From Cytauxzoon felis (taxonomy: Eukaryota > Apicomplexa > Aconoidasida > Piroplasmida > Theileriidae): 64,000 nucleotides of DNA. Below the pieces are notes generated by a model. That model was not told the origin of the DNA and searched no databases. It worked only from the letters and a program-made list of their open reading frames with translations. Numbering within the stretch: the stretch's first letter is position 1; each line of letters opens with the position of its first letter. Location: assembly GCA_020283715.1 (NCBI GenBank), contig JAIQCW010000107.1, positions 1-64,000 on the forward strand, written 5' to 3'. Of the stretch, positions 24,498-36,325 are shown piece by piece. A program made the position numbers and the translations under genes.

Positions 24498-26566
24498 ATG
24501 GATTTTGAGCCAGAAGATCTCGAGGTATTTATATGATCGTTGATTTATATCTTTTTCAGGAACTGTTAGAATCCGTATTAGATACAGTTGAAATTCATAG
24601 TTTACGAATATCTGAAAATGTAGCATTACCTGCACGTTTGAAATGGATTATATCCGATGGCGCATATGTCATTAAGGATCAAATATTAGCTGTATTAACC
24701 CCTTCATGCGATGGAACAGAATCCGTTGGATCACGGGATTTAATGTTAAAGAGCCCAATTAATGGTAAAATATCATTATCTATTGAGAATTCATCTTTAT
24801 TGTACGATAAAGATGTAGTTCTTGCCAAAATTGAGCAGGGTAATTGTAATCATGAGGTTTTGATACATGGTTTATGTGCTTATTGTTCTGTTGAAGTTTA
24901 TGAAGAGAACCCAAACAATAAAAAAAGGAAGCGTGAAAATGATAAAATACGGCCTGGTTTTATAACAAATAATAGTGCAATGAGAATTGATGTAACTTTA
25001 GCTAATGATTTGGAATGCAATGAATTGTATAAATATTTAACTAATAGGAAATTGTGTTTAGTATTAGATTTAGATAATACATTATTACATGCTACATCGG
25101 TAAGACATCCAAATGATATGGATGTAACTGAAATAGATATTATGGATAAGTCTGTTAAAAATTACATTAATACTGTACAATATCAGGAAGATGATGAAAG
25201 TTTAATGCTTCAAAGAAATCTTGAAAATTCTGTTCTTAAGACTGTAGTATATAATGATAGTGGTACAACATGTTTTAAAACATATACTAAATTAAGACCA
25301 GGTGTATTTAAATTTCTAAGGGAGTGTAGTAAATTATTTGATTTATATTTGTTTACAATGGGTACAAAACAACATGCTTCAACAACATTATCTATTTTGG
25401 ACCCTCAGGGTCTCTTTTTTAATAAACGTGTATTTTGTAGGGATGATTCTAAATCATATATGAAGTCATTGGATAGAATTTTCCCTAAATATAAACATTT
25501 GATTTTAATTGTAGATGATTCGGAACTTGTTTGGACTACTAACATAAATATAATACGTGTTCATCCTTATTTCTTCTTTCAGGACTTATCTCATCTAACA
25601 ACTAAAGATTATAGAACTCTTACTAGATCTGCTGCTGCTCTTCAAGCTCCATGTATATATTCAAATTTCATATGGTCTAAAGTTATGTCATCTACAAACA
25701 GTAGTGATTCAACAGCCAATAATACTGACCGTGAATCTACCAATATAAACTATCATAATGATACATTCAATCTATCTAAATATAACTTAGAAGATAATAA
25801 CAACGGTGAAACTACATCAAATTCAGATGATTCAGTTGTTTTATCCTCTAGTGGTGTCAAGGATAAAGATGGTTTTAATGTTCCACCGTCAATTACATCA
25901 ATGTCAAAACACAAGACTAACAATGTACCAAAAGGTCAAACAGATGTAGATTTTCATTATTGTAATTTATTTATATCAAATAAAAGACCATCAACTATAT
26001 TTAAATCGCGTGGAGAAGGTGAAGTATTTAAAAAAATATCAATATTGGAGACTGATGTTCAATTACAAAAAGTTTACCAATTGTTGAATCAAATTCACTC
26101 AAAATACTTTGAAACCATTGATAATATAACTGATGATTTAACAATTGATCTATTGAAGGATTTGTTAGACTCTAATAAACTTCCAAATGCTGGTGTTATT
26201 CTACAAGATTACCAAAGGAAATTATTATCTAATGTTTGTTTATATGCAAATCCATTCGATTTCACGTGTCCAAAAACGAATAGGGCTATTGACTTCAAAT
26301 ATTTGGATTATGGACATTATGTTACTAAATTTGGTGCTAAAATTTCGGACAGATTGAATGATAATGTTACACATTATTTATGTAATAATAAAACAGAATG
26401 CACATATGATGATCTTAATATTAAAACTGTGCATATAAAGTGGTTAGAGGCTATTATGTATACTTGGGAATATTATAACGAAGAGGAATTCAATGTAAAT
26501 AATTGGAAAGAACCTATACGATCATTTTGGGATATTCTATATAACCTTACAACGAATAAACCATGA
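24498..26566 (+). CDS. FCP1: RNA polymerase II CTD phosphatase FCP1-like (FCPH + BRCT)
   Basis: A nine-codon first exon (24498-24524), a 35-nt intron and one long exon give 677 residues. FCP1 removes phosphates from the Pol II C-terminal domain to recycle the polymerase. The N-terminal part is biotinyl-like beta structure. The catalytic domain begins LCLVLDLDNTLLHAT, the DxDxT nucleophile motif of the HAD/FCP family. It continues with KLRPGVFKFLRECSKLFDL and ends with LILIVDDSELVW, the acidic pair of motif III. A low-complexity Ser/Asn linker follows, then a C-terminal BRCT-like domain (VTKFGAKISDRLNDNVTHYL to VHIKWLEAIMYTWEY). The architecture matches FCP1 rather than the small SCP phosphatases. 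Confidence 0.9.
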
Positions 26567-26681
26567 AAATATTGTATGATAATAAATTATCATTTACAGT
26601 ACATGTTTAATTTCATTTAATTGATGTTCAAGATATTACATTTTAAATTTCATGATTCGAGTCTTCAATTGATTTGTATCG

Positions 26682-28679
26682 TTATTTATCCTGTGACCCG
26701 TATAATATTTCATTAAAAACTTTATAATATTTGATTGGCATTATTGAATTTATTATATTAATTTGTGCTTCAATATTATTATACATTTGTTGTATGAGTT
26801 TTAATTTTGTATCATTTAATGTTTCACAGATCATATGTAACATTTCTAAATTTAACATCTCTTCTAAATCATTAGTACATGTAATATCACGTTGATCAGA
26901 TTTTAGATATTTATATAATGCTTTATGCATAGTTTCATATTCTTTAGTTATTAATTCAATTTTATCATCAATCAATTGTATAGATTCAATAGCTTTATCA
27001 ATATATTCTTTACTACCTTTGGTACGTGATAGATGTTTTGATAATAATTCAAAATTTATATCCATTTTATCACGACCACTTAATGATATGCGATCTGTGT
27101 TTGTATTATATAAATTAATTTCAAATATACCTTGATCATCATTTAAATCTTCTTGTAAATGCATTGTTGAAGTTGGTATTATCCTACCATTTATATATCT
27201 AACTGTAATATGTTTATTAGAATAATTTTCTTGTATATTATGTAATCTATTGCCAAAATGTGTGATAGTAGCTTCATCTTTATTATCATTACCTTCGTCT
27301 CTATTAAAACGATTACTTATTTGTATTAAACTTTCTAAATCACTCATTGCCTTCGATTCATCATCTATACATTTCCGTATCACATTTGAAAATACATTAT
27401 AATCATCAATCATCTCAGTTTGTTCAATTAAACTCTGCAACTTCTCATTACATAATTTACGATACTCTGATGGCTTTATTTTCTTCTCATCATACAATTC
27501 CAAATCATCTTCCAATCTAGATGATTGATCCTATTAAATATAAATTAAATATACAAGTAATAATTAATATACCTTATTTGTATTTAACTTTGGCATATAA
27601 GATAAATTAGAAAAATCATATAAACTATTATTCTTTATATATGGTCTTGAATATAAATAGCTTAATACATCGTTATCATCATCAACAAGACATCCATCAT
27701 TAAAGGAAGCAACAGGTTTAGTTAGTGATTGTTTATGATATTTTGAATCACCATTAGACATATTTTGAATAATATCTTCATGTCTTTTAACTAATTTAAT
27801 TAAATACCCCATTGAAAATTTGGTTGACTTATTAGATTTATAAGAACTACTACTAGATTGTTGATTAGATTTTTTTACATTTATATGATCATCTTCATCA
27901 TTGCGATAAGTAGATTTGGATTTTTGTTCATCTTCATCAACAATATATTTTTCATCCTTATAAAAGTCTTCACTATGAAATTCATTTATAGAACCAAGAA
28001 CATTTTTAAGTTCATTATCATTAATGTCACGTAATACCTTTATATAATCATCAATATAACTTCTTTTCCTCTTTATAGAGTGGGTTTTATTCAATATAGT
28101 ATCCAAAATGAAATTCAATGTAATTTTCTGTTTACTATCATTTGATACTTTAGTCGTATCATATGACGTCGTATTATTATTGTTATTTGATTTCAACTTT
28201 TTCATATATTCATAAAGTTCTGTGGCATTTTTCTTAAGGTCGTTAATATTAATTGATGGAATAAAGGGTAATGATTGTTCTGATACAAATGTATTTTTAT
28301 CAACATCATTAATAACCCTTTGTATAAATTCCTGTCTTTCATAATCTATATATTGTAATCTAGATGTCAAAGTGCCATTAAAATCACTATATTTACCAAA
28401 GTTCAATGATTTAAAATACCTAGTTATATTCAACCAGAACACAATTTCATCATTAGTAGGCACTTCATTATAATCTGCTATCAATCTCATATAAACATTG
28501 CCTAAAAAATATGCTACTTTGGAATTATAACGATTAGATGAGAAATGTTTAGCCTTCTTTATGCCATTATCAATATATCGCGCACGCCATTCCTATTACA
28601 AAATTATATGAAAATATGATTATAAATATACCTGCTTATTTGAATGATAATATAAATTTACAGGAGTAATTATATCCAT
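26682..28679 (-). CDS. Hypothetical nuclear-type protein, about 630 aa
   Basis: The start ATG at 28677-28679 opens a 16-codon first exon, MDIITPVNLYYHSNKQ. A 38-nt intron leads to EWRARYIDNGIKKAKHF. A further short intron lies near 27535-27572. The protein has an ordered N-terminal ~150 residues, an acidic/Ser-rich middle and a helical C-terminus with coiled-coil stretches. Patches such as SIKRKRSYIDDYIK may be nuclear localisation signals. I do not recognise the family. Confidence 0.7.
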
Positions 28680-28789
28680 TTATTTATTAATATATTTTAA
28701 TGTTAATTATTAATCACTAAATTTTATAGCGTGGGTAAATGTATATTTTAAAACTATATCACTATGTATGTAAATTATAATAAAAATTA

Positions 28790-29884
28790 TTAATCCATAT
28801 TAACATCATTTATTATGTCCTTTGTTTTAAATGAAAGTTGTAATGAATCACCAATAGTAAATTTGCACGACGACAATGTCTTGGAATCCAATCGATGATT
28901 CATCTTGAAGCAATGAACGGAAATCACATCTTCTTCTACTTTCCCATCTAAAATAATTTTTATTAGTATGATGAATAATAAATGATAAAATAAATGAGTC
29001 ATATGATAATCAATATTATGTTGGAATATTTCCACGTATTCAAATTTAAACACAAATACTAACCTTTAACAATGTTAAAATTCCATAATCCTGACATTTC
29101 TCTAGCTTTCGGACATATATCTTTAACTAGAGTAACAAGATCTCTGAGAGTTGAATCCAACCATACATATAGATGTAATTCCTCATTATTCTGCTCCGTT
29201 CCATTTCCAAAATCCGCCATTACTTTAACTAAAAATGGCGTGTTTTTAGTTCTATCAACAACGTCATTCCGATAGTCTATAGAATTTTAAAATATGTTAA
29301 TTTGTTAACAAACCTCTCTTTATGGTTCTTTCGCGACTAAGTTTTTTATTAAAAAGAGTGTCCTTAATATGTTTACTAACGAATTTACGATTAGAATATG
29401 GAGATCGTTCCCTCCTATTGCGAGTTGGTGGAGTAATACTTCGTCTATTGTGACGTGGGGGAGTTTTATCCCTTCTTCTATAACGGTTGACAGGTGTTCT
29501 ACTTCTTCTAAAACGATTATGTGGTCGAGATTCACTCCTAGAACGGCGTTTATAATCACGTCTATATCGATCTCTTGTTTTATATTTGTTGTTTCTATCA
29601 GATTTATAACGATTGTACGAACTTACACTCCTACTGGAGCTAAAACTGCTTCTACTATGATATTTATGCCTTCTATAGTAAGATCTATCACTGGAAGACG
29701 ATAATGAATATTTAATATTGTGCCTAGATGGACTTCTTGAACTATAATCACGGGAATATCGCTTGTTATTATTATCCGTCGCATTTGTTCCATTGTATTT
29801 ATCATCTATACTCATACTACGACGAAATGACATACTTCTGCTCAAACTCATTGAGCGACTTTTACTAGTAGAAGAGCTTATCAT
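28790..29884 (-). CDS. RS-domain protein fused to SAP18
   Basis: Exons 29314-29884, 29064-29276 and 28790-28947 join in frame to 313 residues. Residues 1-190 are an RS domain dense in SR/RS, RD and RY pairs. Residues 191-313 are SAP18: VVDRTKNTPFLVKVMADFG, LHLYVWLDSTLRDLVTLVK, FTIGDSLQLSF and an acidic end. SAP18 is the ubiquitin-fold subunit that with Acinus and RNPS1 forms the ASAP complex on spliced mRNA; RNPS1 and Acinus bring the RS regions in animals. Here one chain carries both parts. The junction codon is supported by a clean GT-AG intron (29277-29313). Confidence 0.85.
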
Positions 29885-30236
29885 TTTAATGAGAATATAT
29901 TATATGCTTATATACCAAATTCTAGAATGAAGTTCGACAAAACCCATTTGGTTATTCATATTAATTTAGAAGCATTCATAAAGTGGTAAATTTAAAACTA
30001 CATTCATTGATTCTGATGAATCTGCTTAGTTCGAACATGGGGAACTACATCGAGCACATTTATAAACAAAGTTATTTATGTATTTGTGCTCATTCACATC
30101 TAATAATGATTTATATTTTGTTTCGTCAATGTCTTTATATTGTATAATTTTTGTTCAAATTTAAATATTATTCTGTTATTTTTAAAAATGTGTTTGTCAA
30201 TTTGTATAGTGATACTTCCTTTAATATTCTCAGAAA
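29885..30236. other. Intergenic, 352 bp, divergent starts
   Basis: It lies between the RS-SAP18 start and the PSF2 gene start. A+T-rich, no repeat, no RNA gene that I can see. A short reading frame starting at 30188 is not supported. Confidence 0.35.
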
Positions 30237-32125
30237 ATGTTCAGTCAAGATCGTAATATATCATTAAATTTTGATTTCTTTAAAAAACGGAAAAAACCTG
30301 ATCGTGGACATAATGGTTTGTATTTATATTTTACATTATTGTTACACCCTTCAGGTGATTTATCTAATAACTCTCTATCTGAATCCATACCTAACTTACA
30401 CCCTCGTAATTCATCTAATCACCGAAGGAGTTCTTTCAGAGGTGTGCTTAATGACATTACTGTAAAACCTTTACGCACCAATAATAATACTAATGCCAGT
30501 AATACCCCTGAGGATGATATTGATACTATTCCTGTACAGCCTTTAATTGATACTAATCTTTGTAAAGCTATTAATTATATTACATGGGTATGTTTCTATA
30601 CTTTTCCATATGTGCACTGTGTTTATTACTCTTTAAATTTACATTGTATTACATCAATTATTATTTTCTTGTAAACAATTTGTTTATAGGTACGTGATCA
30701 AATGGTATTTGGTAATGAGCAAATTATATCTATACCAAGCTTAGAAAACGATTTTTTGGCGTTGATGGAAGTTAGTATTTCATTGGTTATCTTTTAATTA
30801 GTTTGTAGGATATGAAAGTTGATATGAAACGTGGATCAAATATAACAAGATGTATAATAGAGGTTACTTATAATAGGATGGTAGATATATATAAATCGTA
30901 TAATTATTTGATGAATAATTCAACTCAATACTGTCATTTATCTACAATATATATAAATTCATTTTTATTTGTTCGACCTATTGATTTTTCATTATTTGAT
31001 TTTTCATCAAATACTACAAATAATGTTTTAAATATTCAAGGTCAAGAAGTTAGCGGACCTGTATTTATACATGCATCATTACTCCCTCAATTTAATAAAA
31101 GTTGTGAATATCTTCCTTCTAAATTGTAAGTTATTAATTAAATAATTATGATACATTAATAAAAATCATTATAGTTCTCATGAATATATTTATAAACAAG
31201 TATCTGTAGAGAATGATTATATACCTAATTTAATAACAAAGGTAACATATCATCGTGCAGTTCGTCAATTAGTTGTAGTAAAGGCTATTTTAGATTTACC
31301 TGAAATAAATTTAGGACCATTTGAAGTTAATTTATTTATAATTATAATAATTATAATATAATTTAGGGATATGAAATGGAAGGATTAAAGAGTGGTGAAA
31401 AGGGTTGGTTACCTATATATATAAGTGAACGTTTATCACATCATGGATATGTAATAATTGAGTTACCATTATTTTTAACAAGATCATCATTGAAAGAGTT
31501 ACGTAAATTAGAAAATCAATCTACTAAATTAGAGAAATTACCTAATGATTATTTTTTTGAAATCGCATATTTTTTTTACAAAAGCAAAGATGTTGTATGT
31601 TTATAATATAAAATTATATTATATTATAGTAAAAAGTTATACATACCAAATTTAGTTAATAATAGTCAGATTTATAATTATATTTCCAAAATAGCGGGTA
31701 TTTATATACATTTGGTATATAAAATATAAATATTATTAGGAATTATAGAAGATATTAAATATACAAGAATTAGAAAGATACATAATTGTATGTATATTTA
31801 ATATTTATAATAACAATTCTATACTATAGTTTTAGAATCACTTAATATATCGGATCCAATTATAGAGGTTGAAAATTTTCAATATTCAGAAACATATTTA
31901 ATGTAAATATTAGATGATGATTTAATATAAAATATATATAGGAATCAATTTTCATCTGGTTATTGTTCATTTGAAGATAGGAAACAACGTTTGAATAATC
32001 AACCATGGATGCAAATAGGTATTGTATAATAATATAAAAATTATAATAATATTAATTTAGATCATTTAATTGGAGATTTAGAAAATACATTATTAGATTC
32101 TATAAAACATCAATCTATAATTTAA
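30237..32125 (+). CDS. GINS complex subunit PSF2 with a long N-terminal extension
   Basis: Many small exons. The C-terminal half resembles PSF2, a subunit of the GINS complex that activates the CMG replicative helicase. It has the stretch PEINLGPFEGYEMEG with a LPIYISERL position, then ELPLFLTRSSLKEL with KLPNDYFFEIA, and a last helix IIEDIKYTRIRKIHN followed by IIEVENFQYSETY. PSF2 is usually about 185-230 residues. Here about 250 residues precede the domain: an Asn/Ser/Arg-rich leader (RHSSNHRR-type) and an ordered segment (VRDQMVFGNEQIISIPSLEND to KSYNYLMNNSTQYCH) that I cannot assign. A good donor/acceptor pair (about 31127-31174) joins the two parts in frame, so one gene is likelier than two. 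Stop is 36 nt from the converging NSA2 stop. Confidence 0.6.
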
Positions 32126-32161
32126 TTTTTTTATTATATATAAAATAAATATAAATGCGAT

Positions 32162-33159
32162 TTATACTAGTAATACTGAATTTATACATCCATCATTTTC
32201 AGGATTATTTGTAACTTGTGCATATTTTGCCCAAATAACTTTACCAGTTTGTGTTACTAGACCTAATTCACTAACATTAACTTCAATAATTGTACCTTTT
32301 GTAATTACACCCAATGTTGTATATAAATGTGATTGTGGATTCTTTTTAACTGATATAATATCTAAATAAAATGTAGTCTTCAATTCAGGATGTGTTACAT
32401 GTGCTTTTTTAAATCTTAAACCAGTTGGTCTTATAAATCTTTCATATTTTGGAGGTTTACGTGTATAATCCTCAGGTACAAAACATGCTTTATCAACAAC
32501 ACGTTTCCACATTTTTTCTAAAATTATATATTTACATAAATTAAAACATACTCTTTCTTTTACCAGTACGAAGTACACGAAACATTTCATCTTCATTCAT
32601 TGCACGAACCTAATTTTATATATAGATGTTAAGATATATTACAACAATATATAAAATACATACCTTCGGTATAGGTACATTCCATTTACCAGCCTTTTCT
32701 TTACGTTTCTGTTTAATCATATTACTTAAAATCTATAATATAAATTATATAGAAATAAATATATATAAATACCTTTGTACGATTAACATCTCCTCTTTCA
32801 AGTAAATATGCTGGAATAGCTCCATCAGTCTTTTCAATCAATTCAGTATTCGCTTCCTTTTCTTCATGTTTTTTAACTCTAAATATTATAAAATAATATC
32901 AATAATAAATATTCAACATACAATTTCTTTAACTCAACCTTCTCCGTATAACGCTGCTTCTTAAATATTTTAGATTTAATACCCCTTAACTTCTGAATCT
33001 TTTTACTTAATGTATGTACTGATCTAGCCAATTTTTTACGCCTAAAATAGTTTAGTATATATTAGAATCACAATGAAATAAAACACACTTTCTAGTTTCA
33101 TGGTCAAATCGGCGACCATGTAACTTTATATGTCGCTCTATATATTCGTTTTGTGGCAT
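32162..33159 (-). CDS. NSA2: Ribosome biogenesis protein NSA2 (TINP1)
   Basis: Several exons. NSA2 acts in the nucleolus on pre-60S particles for processing of 27S rRNA. The N-terminus [17 protein letters not shown] is near the universal start of the family. The middle reads [17 protein letters not shown] and [16 protein letters not shown]. The C-terminal eS8-like fold is almost invariant: [40 protein letters not shown] and [15 protein letters not shown]. Introns of 30-45 nt break the N-terminal half. The ATG at 33159 is the family start. Confidence 0.95.
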
Positions 33160-33297
33160 TTTAATTATTTAATGTATATATAATGTTAAATATAAAATTA
33201 CATCTATCTGGTATTAATAGGGCACCTGGGACTACGAGGGTGAACATTTTATTGATAGGAGCACAAGGTATATATAATGTATAAATATAATATAATA

Positions 33298-34386
33298 TTA
33301 TTCTTTACCAAATATCTTAACAAATAGTTGAAAGGGCACATGGAATTCTTCATCATCTGAACCTTTTTTATCTGATGTTTGTGCCTCTGATACATCATCA
33401 TTAGTGATGGTTGCCTGAGATTTAATTTTGAATTTTGATAACAATTCCGGTGTAAATGTATATTTAATTTCTCTTCTTCCACATTCTTTATCCTTCTTTT
33501 CATCTGTTGAGTGTGTAACAAATTCGATCTTTTTAGTGTATTTTTCCAATAAATCATTAACATCTGTGGTATCTTCATTTACTTCTACTATAGGTTTGAC
33601 TATTAGGTCATAATATTCTGAATAGTATTTCTTGATATCTTCTAAATCTACATCTCTATCATACTCGTGATATATAGAAGAATCATTTGGATTAGGTGAT
33701 GTAATTAATCCTGTAGGTTCTGGTTTCGTTGACTTTATCCACTTATCTACACCCTTTTCTATATTCTCATCACTATTAGGATCAAATCCTATTCCTCTTA
33801 AATCATTCATACTACGAACAGATAAACTAGATTCAGGTTTAGGCTTCTGTGGTCCTATAACTTTTTTTAAATATCCATAATTATGCATAATATTCTTAAC
33901 AATCCTTGAGATTTCCGCTTGTTTAGCATCTATTTGTAGATTGCTCAGTATATTTTTAGACAAAATTTCATTCTATAGATAATAATGATGTATTGTAACA
34001 TTCATTTCAACAACTATAGTGATAGAAACATACATCTTGATCATCTACAAAGTTATCAATTTTTTGAAATGTATAATCAGCACGATTTAATCTTGAAGAT
34101 TTAAATGTTGAAGGTGCCCAATCTAAGTATGAGATGATAATATCCATTAATACCATATCAAACCTGTAGTATCGACTGTATATAAATAGTTAAGACGATT
34201 TTTACGAATTCTTTCACGATTTTGTTTATGAATTAATCCCTTGTTTTTATAATAATTTGCAACTTTCTCATTCTTAAAATCCGTTTCTGTAATAAAAAAT
34301 TAGCAGATAGTTGAGTTGATGTGCTTACCTATATCATCAATCTCATATTTAGTTAGGGGTGTACCCAGAAATGTTTCTAGATACAT
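33298..34386 (-). CDS. G-patch domain protein 1 homologue (GPATCH1/TGH family, DUF1604)
   Basis: Three or more exons from the ATG at 34386. Near the start is the family box [13 protein letters not shown]. The next box, [20 protein letters not shown] followed by DNFVDDQD, matches the conserved DUF1604 segment (WxPSTFxSSRxNRA...DFMDEED). The G-patch glycines are not obvious in the rest, which is acidic and Lys-rich. GPATCH1 family proteins join the catalytic spliceosome with DHX35. It is flanked by NSA2 and FAM32A. At about 310 residues it is much shorter than animal GPATCH1 (over 900). Confidence 0.7.
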
Positions 34387-34574
34387 ATTTATAAAACATA
34401 AATATTACAGTATGTAATGATGTGTAATTCTGCATTGATTCAGATGATTAGTGTAATAAATGAATCGATTACCCAAGGCAATCATGAGGATAGCAAGTAC
34501 AAAAAGAATTATGTAAAGAGTATAAAGACATAAAAACAAATTAAAATCTTATCATTTGTATTATTATTTATAAT

Positions 34575-35055
34575 TCATCCTGGTCCAACTCTTGGAATAT
34601 CGAAATCTAAAATATTTATGTTTGTTAATTATTTTAAACAAACGTTCTGATAATTTTGACAATTTATTATTGAAATTTTCAATCTTGTCACGATGGCCTT
34701 CCTTTAATGCTTCATTAACCCTTTTATGTGTACGTTTAATCCTTGCGATCATAAAGGATTTTTCCGAACTTGTTAGGTTTGGATTATTCTTCACTAATAA
34801 TTGAAATATAACACAATTTATAAATATACCTAATTCAATTCTCTTTTCAATTGTATTATAAGTACTAGATGATGTTTGATTATCCGATTTTTTGTCATCA
34901 TTTGATATATTTGTTGGTAATGTAACAAATTCATCCTCTTTTACATCAGTAGGTATATGTACAACCTTATTTTTATGCTTACAAATAATTTTACCTTTCA
35001 ATTTCAAGCTACCAACAATTGCATTATCATATGTTTTATCAATTTCCTTTTTCAT
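34575..35055 (-). CDS. FAM32A homologue, spliceosome exon-ligation factor
   Basis: Three exons. It starts MKKEIDKTYDNAIVGSLKLK, holding the family's N-terminal SLKLKG. The middle is Lys/Ser-rich. The C-terminal helix EALKEGHRDKIENFNNKLSK runs through a last splice to a tiny final exon that ends FDIPRVGPG. This matches the DIPKVGPG end of FAM32A, which in human C*/P spliceosomes reaches into the active site at exon ligation. The last exon, of a few codons, is invisible to a simple ORF scan; without it the protein would run on to an unrelated tail. The ATG at 35055 was chosen over an upstream TTG. Confidence 0.8.
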
Positions 35056-35347
35056 GTTTGGCAAGTGTATATAAATTAATCATTAACATAGCCACGATTA
35101 ATATACCTACAAAAGGATACGTACAAATATATCTATAACATACCACATATATTACATAATAAATATAATTCATATTCCATATCTATATAATATTAATAAT
35201 GGAATCATTACCGCAATACTCCCTACTTATATGAGTAATGGTCACATTAATTTTTATTTTTATAATGTAAATTAGTATAAGTTATATATTTAATAATCTT
35301 AATAAAATATTTTAATGTGTATATTTGTTTGAATTGTCTTATTTAAA

Positions 35348-36178
35348 ATGGCTGATAATGTCGCCTTAAATAAATTAGTTAATACTACGAACGTAATTTT
35401 CAATATGATGGACATGTGTCCATATATAATGGTATTACCTATGGATATAAATAATAGCAATAGAAAAAAACGTAAGATTTTGACTAAAATAATGAATAAT
35501 AATAAAATGTGTAAATCTACAACGAAATCGAATAAAAATTTATCAAAATCCACCAATGCTAATAAAAAACAATCACATATAGATGATAAAACGTCTTCAT
35601 TAGATTCTGTAATTGATCGTCTGGATCATAAAAATATCTTAGGTTGTATGATTATAATAGGTAAAAATAACACGGATAAATCAGGGGTTATTCCTGTAGC
35701 TGGTGGAATAATAGAGTTTTATGATCAATATGAAAGTACTATAAATTGTGTATGGGCTGATACCTCTGCTAATAATAACATATTGTTAGATTCACTTATA
35801 TTAAGATTATTTGCACATGCATATCAGATGGCTATTGATGGTAAAGTTAAAATCAAAAAGATGAAAATAGTATCAATATATGATAATCTGGCTCAATATT
35901 ATCCTAATAATGCTTATAAATTCATAATAAACAATATTACAGCAACTAAGCATAATGAACTACTACTGAATGATATCAAACACGTTGACCATCCAAATAA
36001 CCCCTGTAAATGTATAGAGAAGTCTTATAATGATTCCCTAATGTTTTATAGTATAACACTTGCTAGGTTCGTTAACGTTTATCTCAATTCATTACATGAC
36101 CTTCTTCTTGGACACATATCTACACTCTCTGGTTGTTCCAATGAATACACTAATAGAAGTTATAAAAATGCATCGTAA
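35348..36178 (+). CDS. Hypothetical protein, 276 aa, single exon
   Basis: Intronless. Residues 14-40 (NTTNVIFNMMDMCPYIMVLP) may be buried strands. A Lys/Asn/Ser-rich stretch (about 40-85) follows, with KKRKILTKI as a possible nuclear signal. A domain then begins LGCMIIIGKNNTDKSGVIPV and continues to about residue 200. The C-terminus has a Cys-x-Cys (CKCIE) and a helical end. No family recognised. Confidence 0.65.
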   Translation: MADNVALNKLVNTTNVIFNMMDMCPYIMVLPMDINNSNRKKRKILTKIMNNNKMCKSTTKSNKNLSKSTNANKKQSHIDDKTSSLDSVIDRLDHKNILGCMIIIGKNNTDKSGVIPVAGGIIEFYDQYESTINCVWADTSANNNILLDSLILRLFAHAYQMAIDGKVKIKKMKIVSIYDNLAQYYPNNAYKFIINNITATKHNELLLNDIKHVDHPNNPCKCIEKSYNDSLMFYSITLARFVNVYLNSLHDLLLGHISTLSGCSNEYTNRSYKNAS

Positions 36179-36325
36179 TTTAATAATTTTAATTTTATAA
36201 GTTTATATAATAATATTTATTGTTTATTACTTTAATTATGTACTCTGTTTTTGTCTTTGATATTACACAAATCATTGAATCGTTTTGTCCCTATAGTTGA
36301 TTTCCATACCTTCTTCTACTATAAA

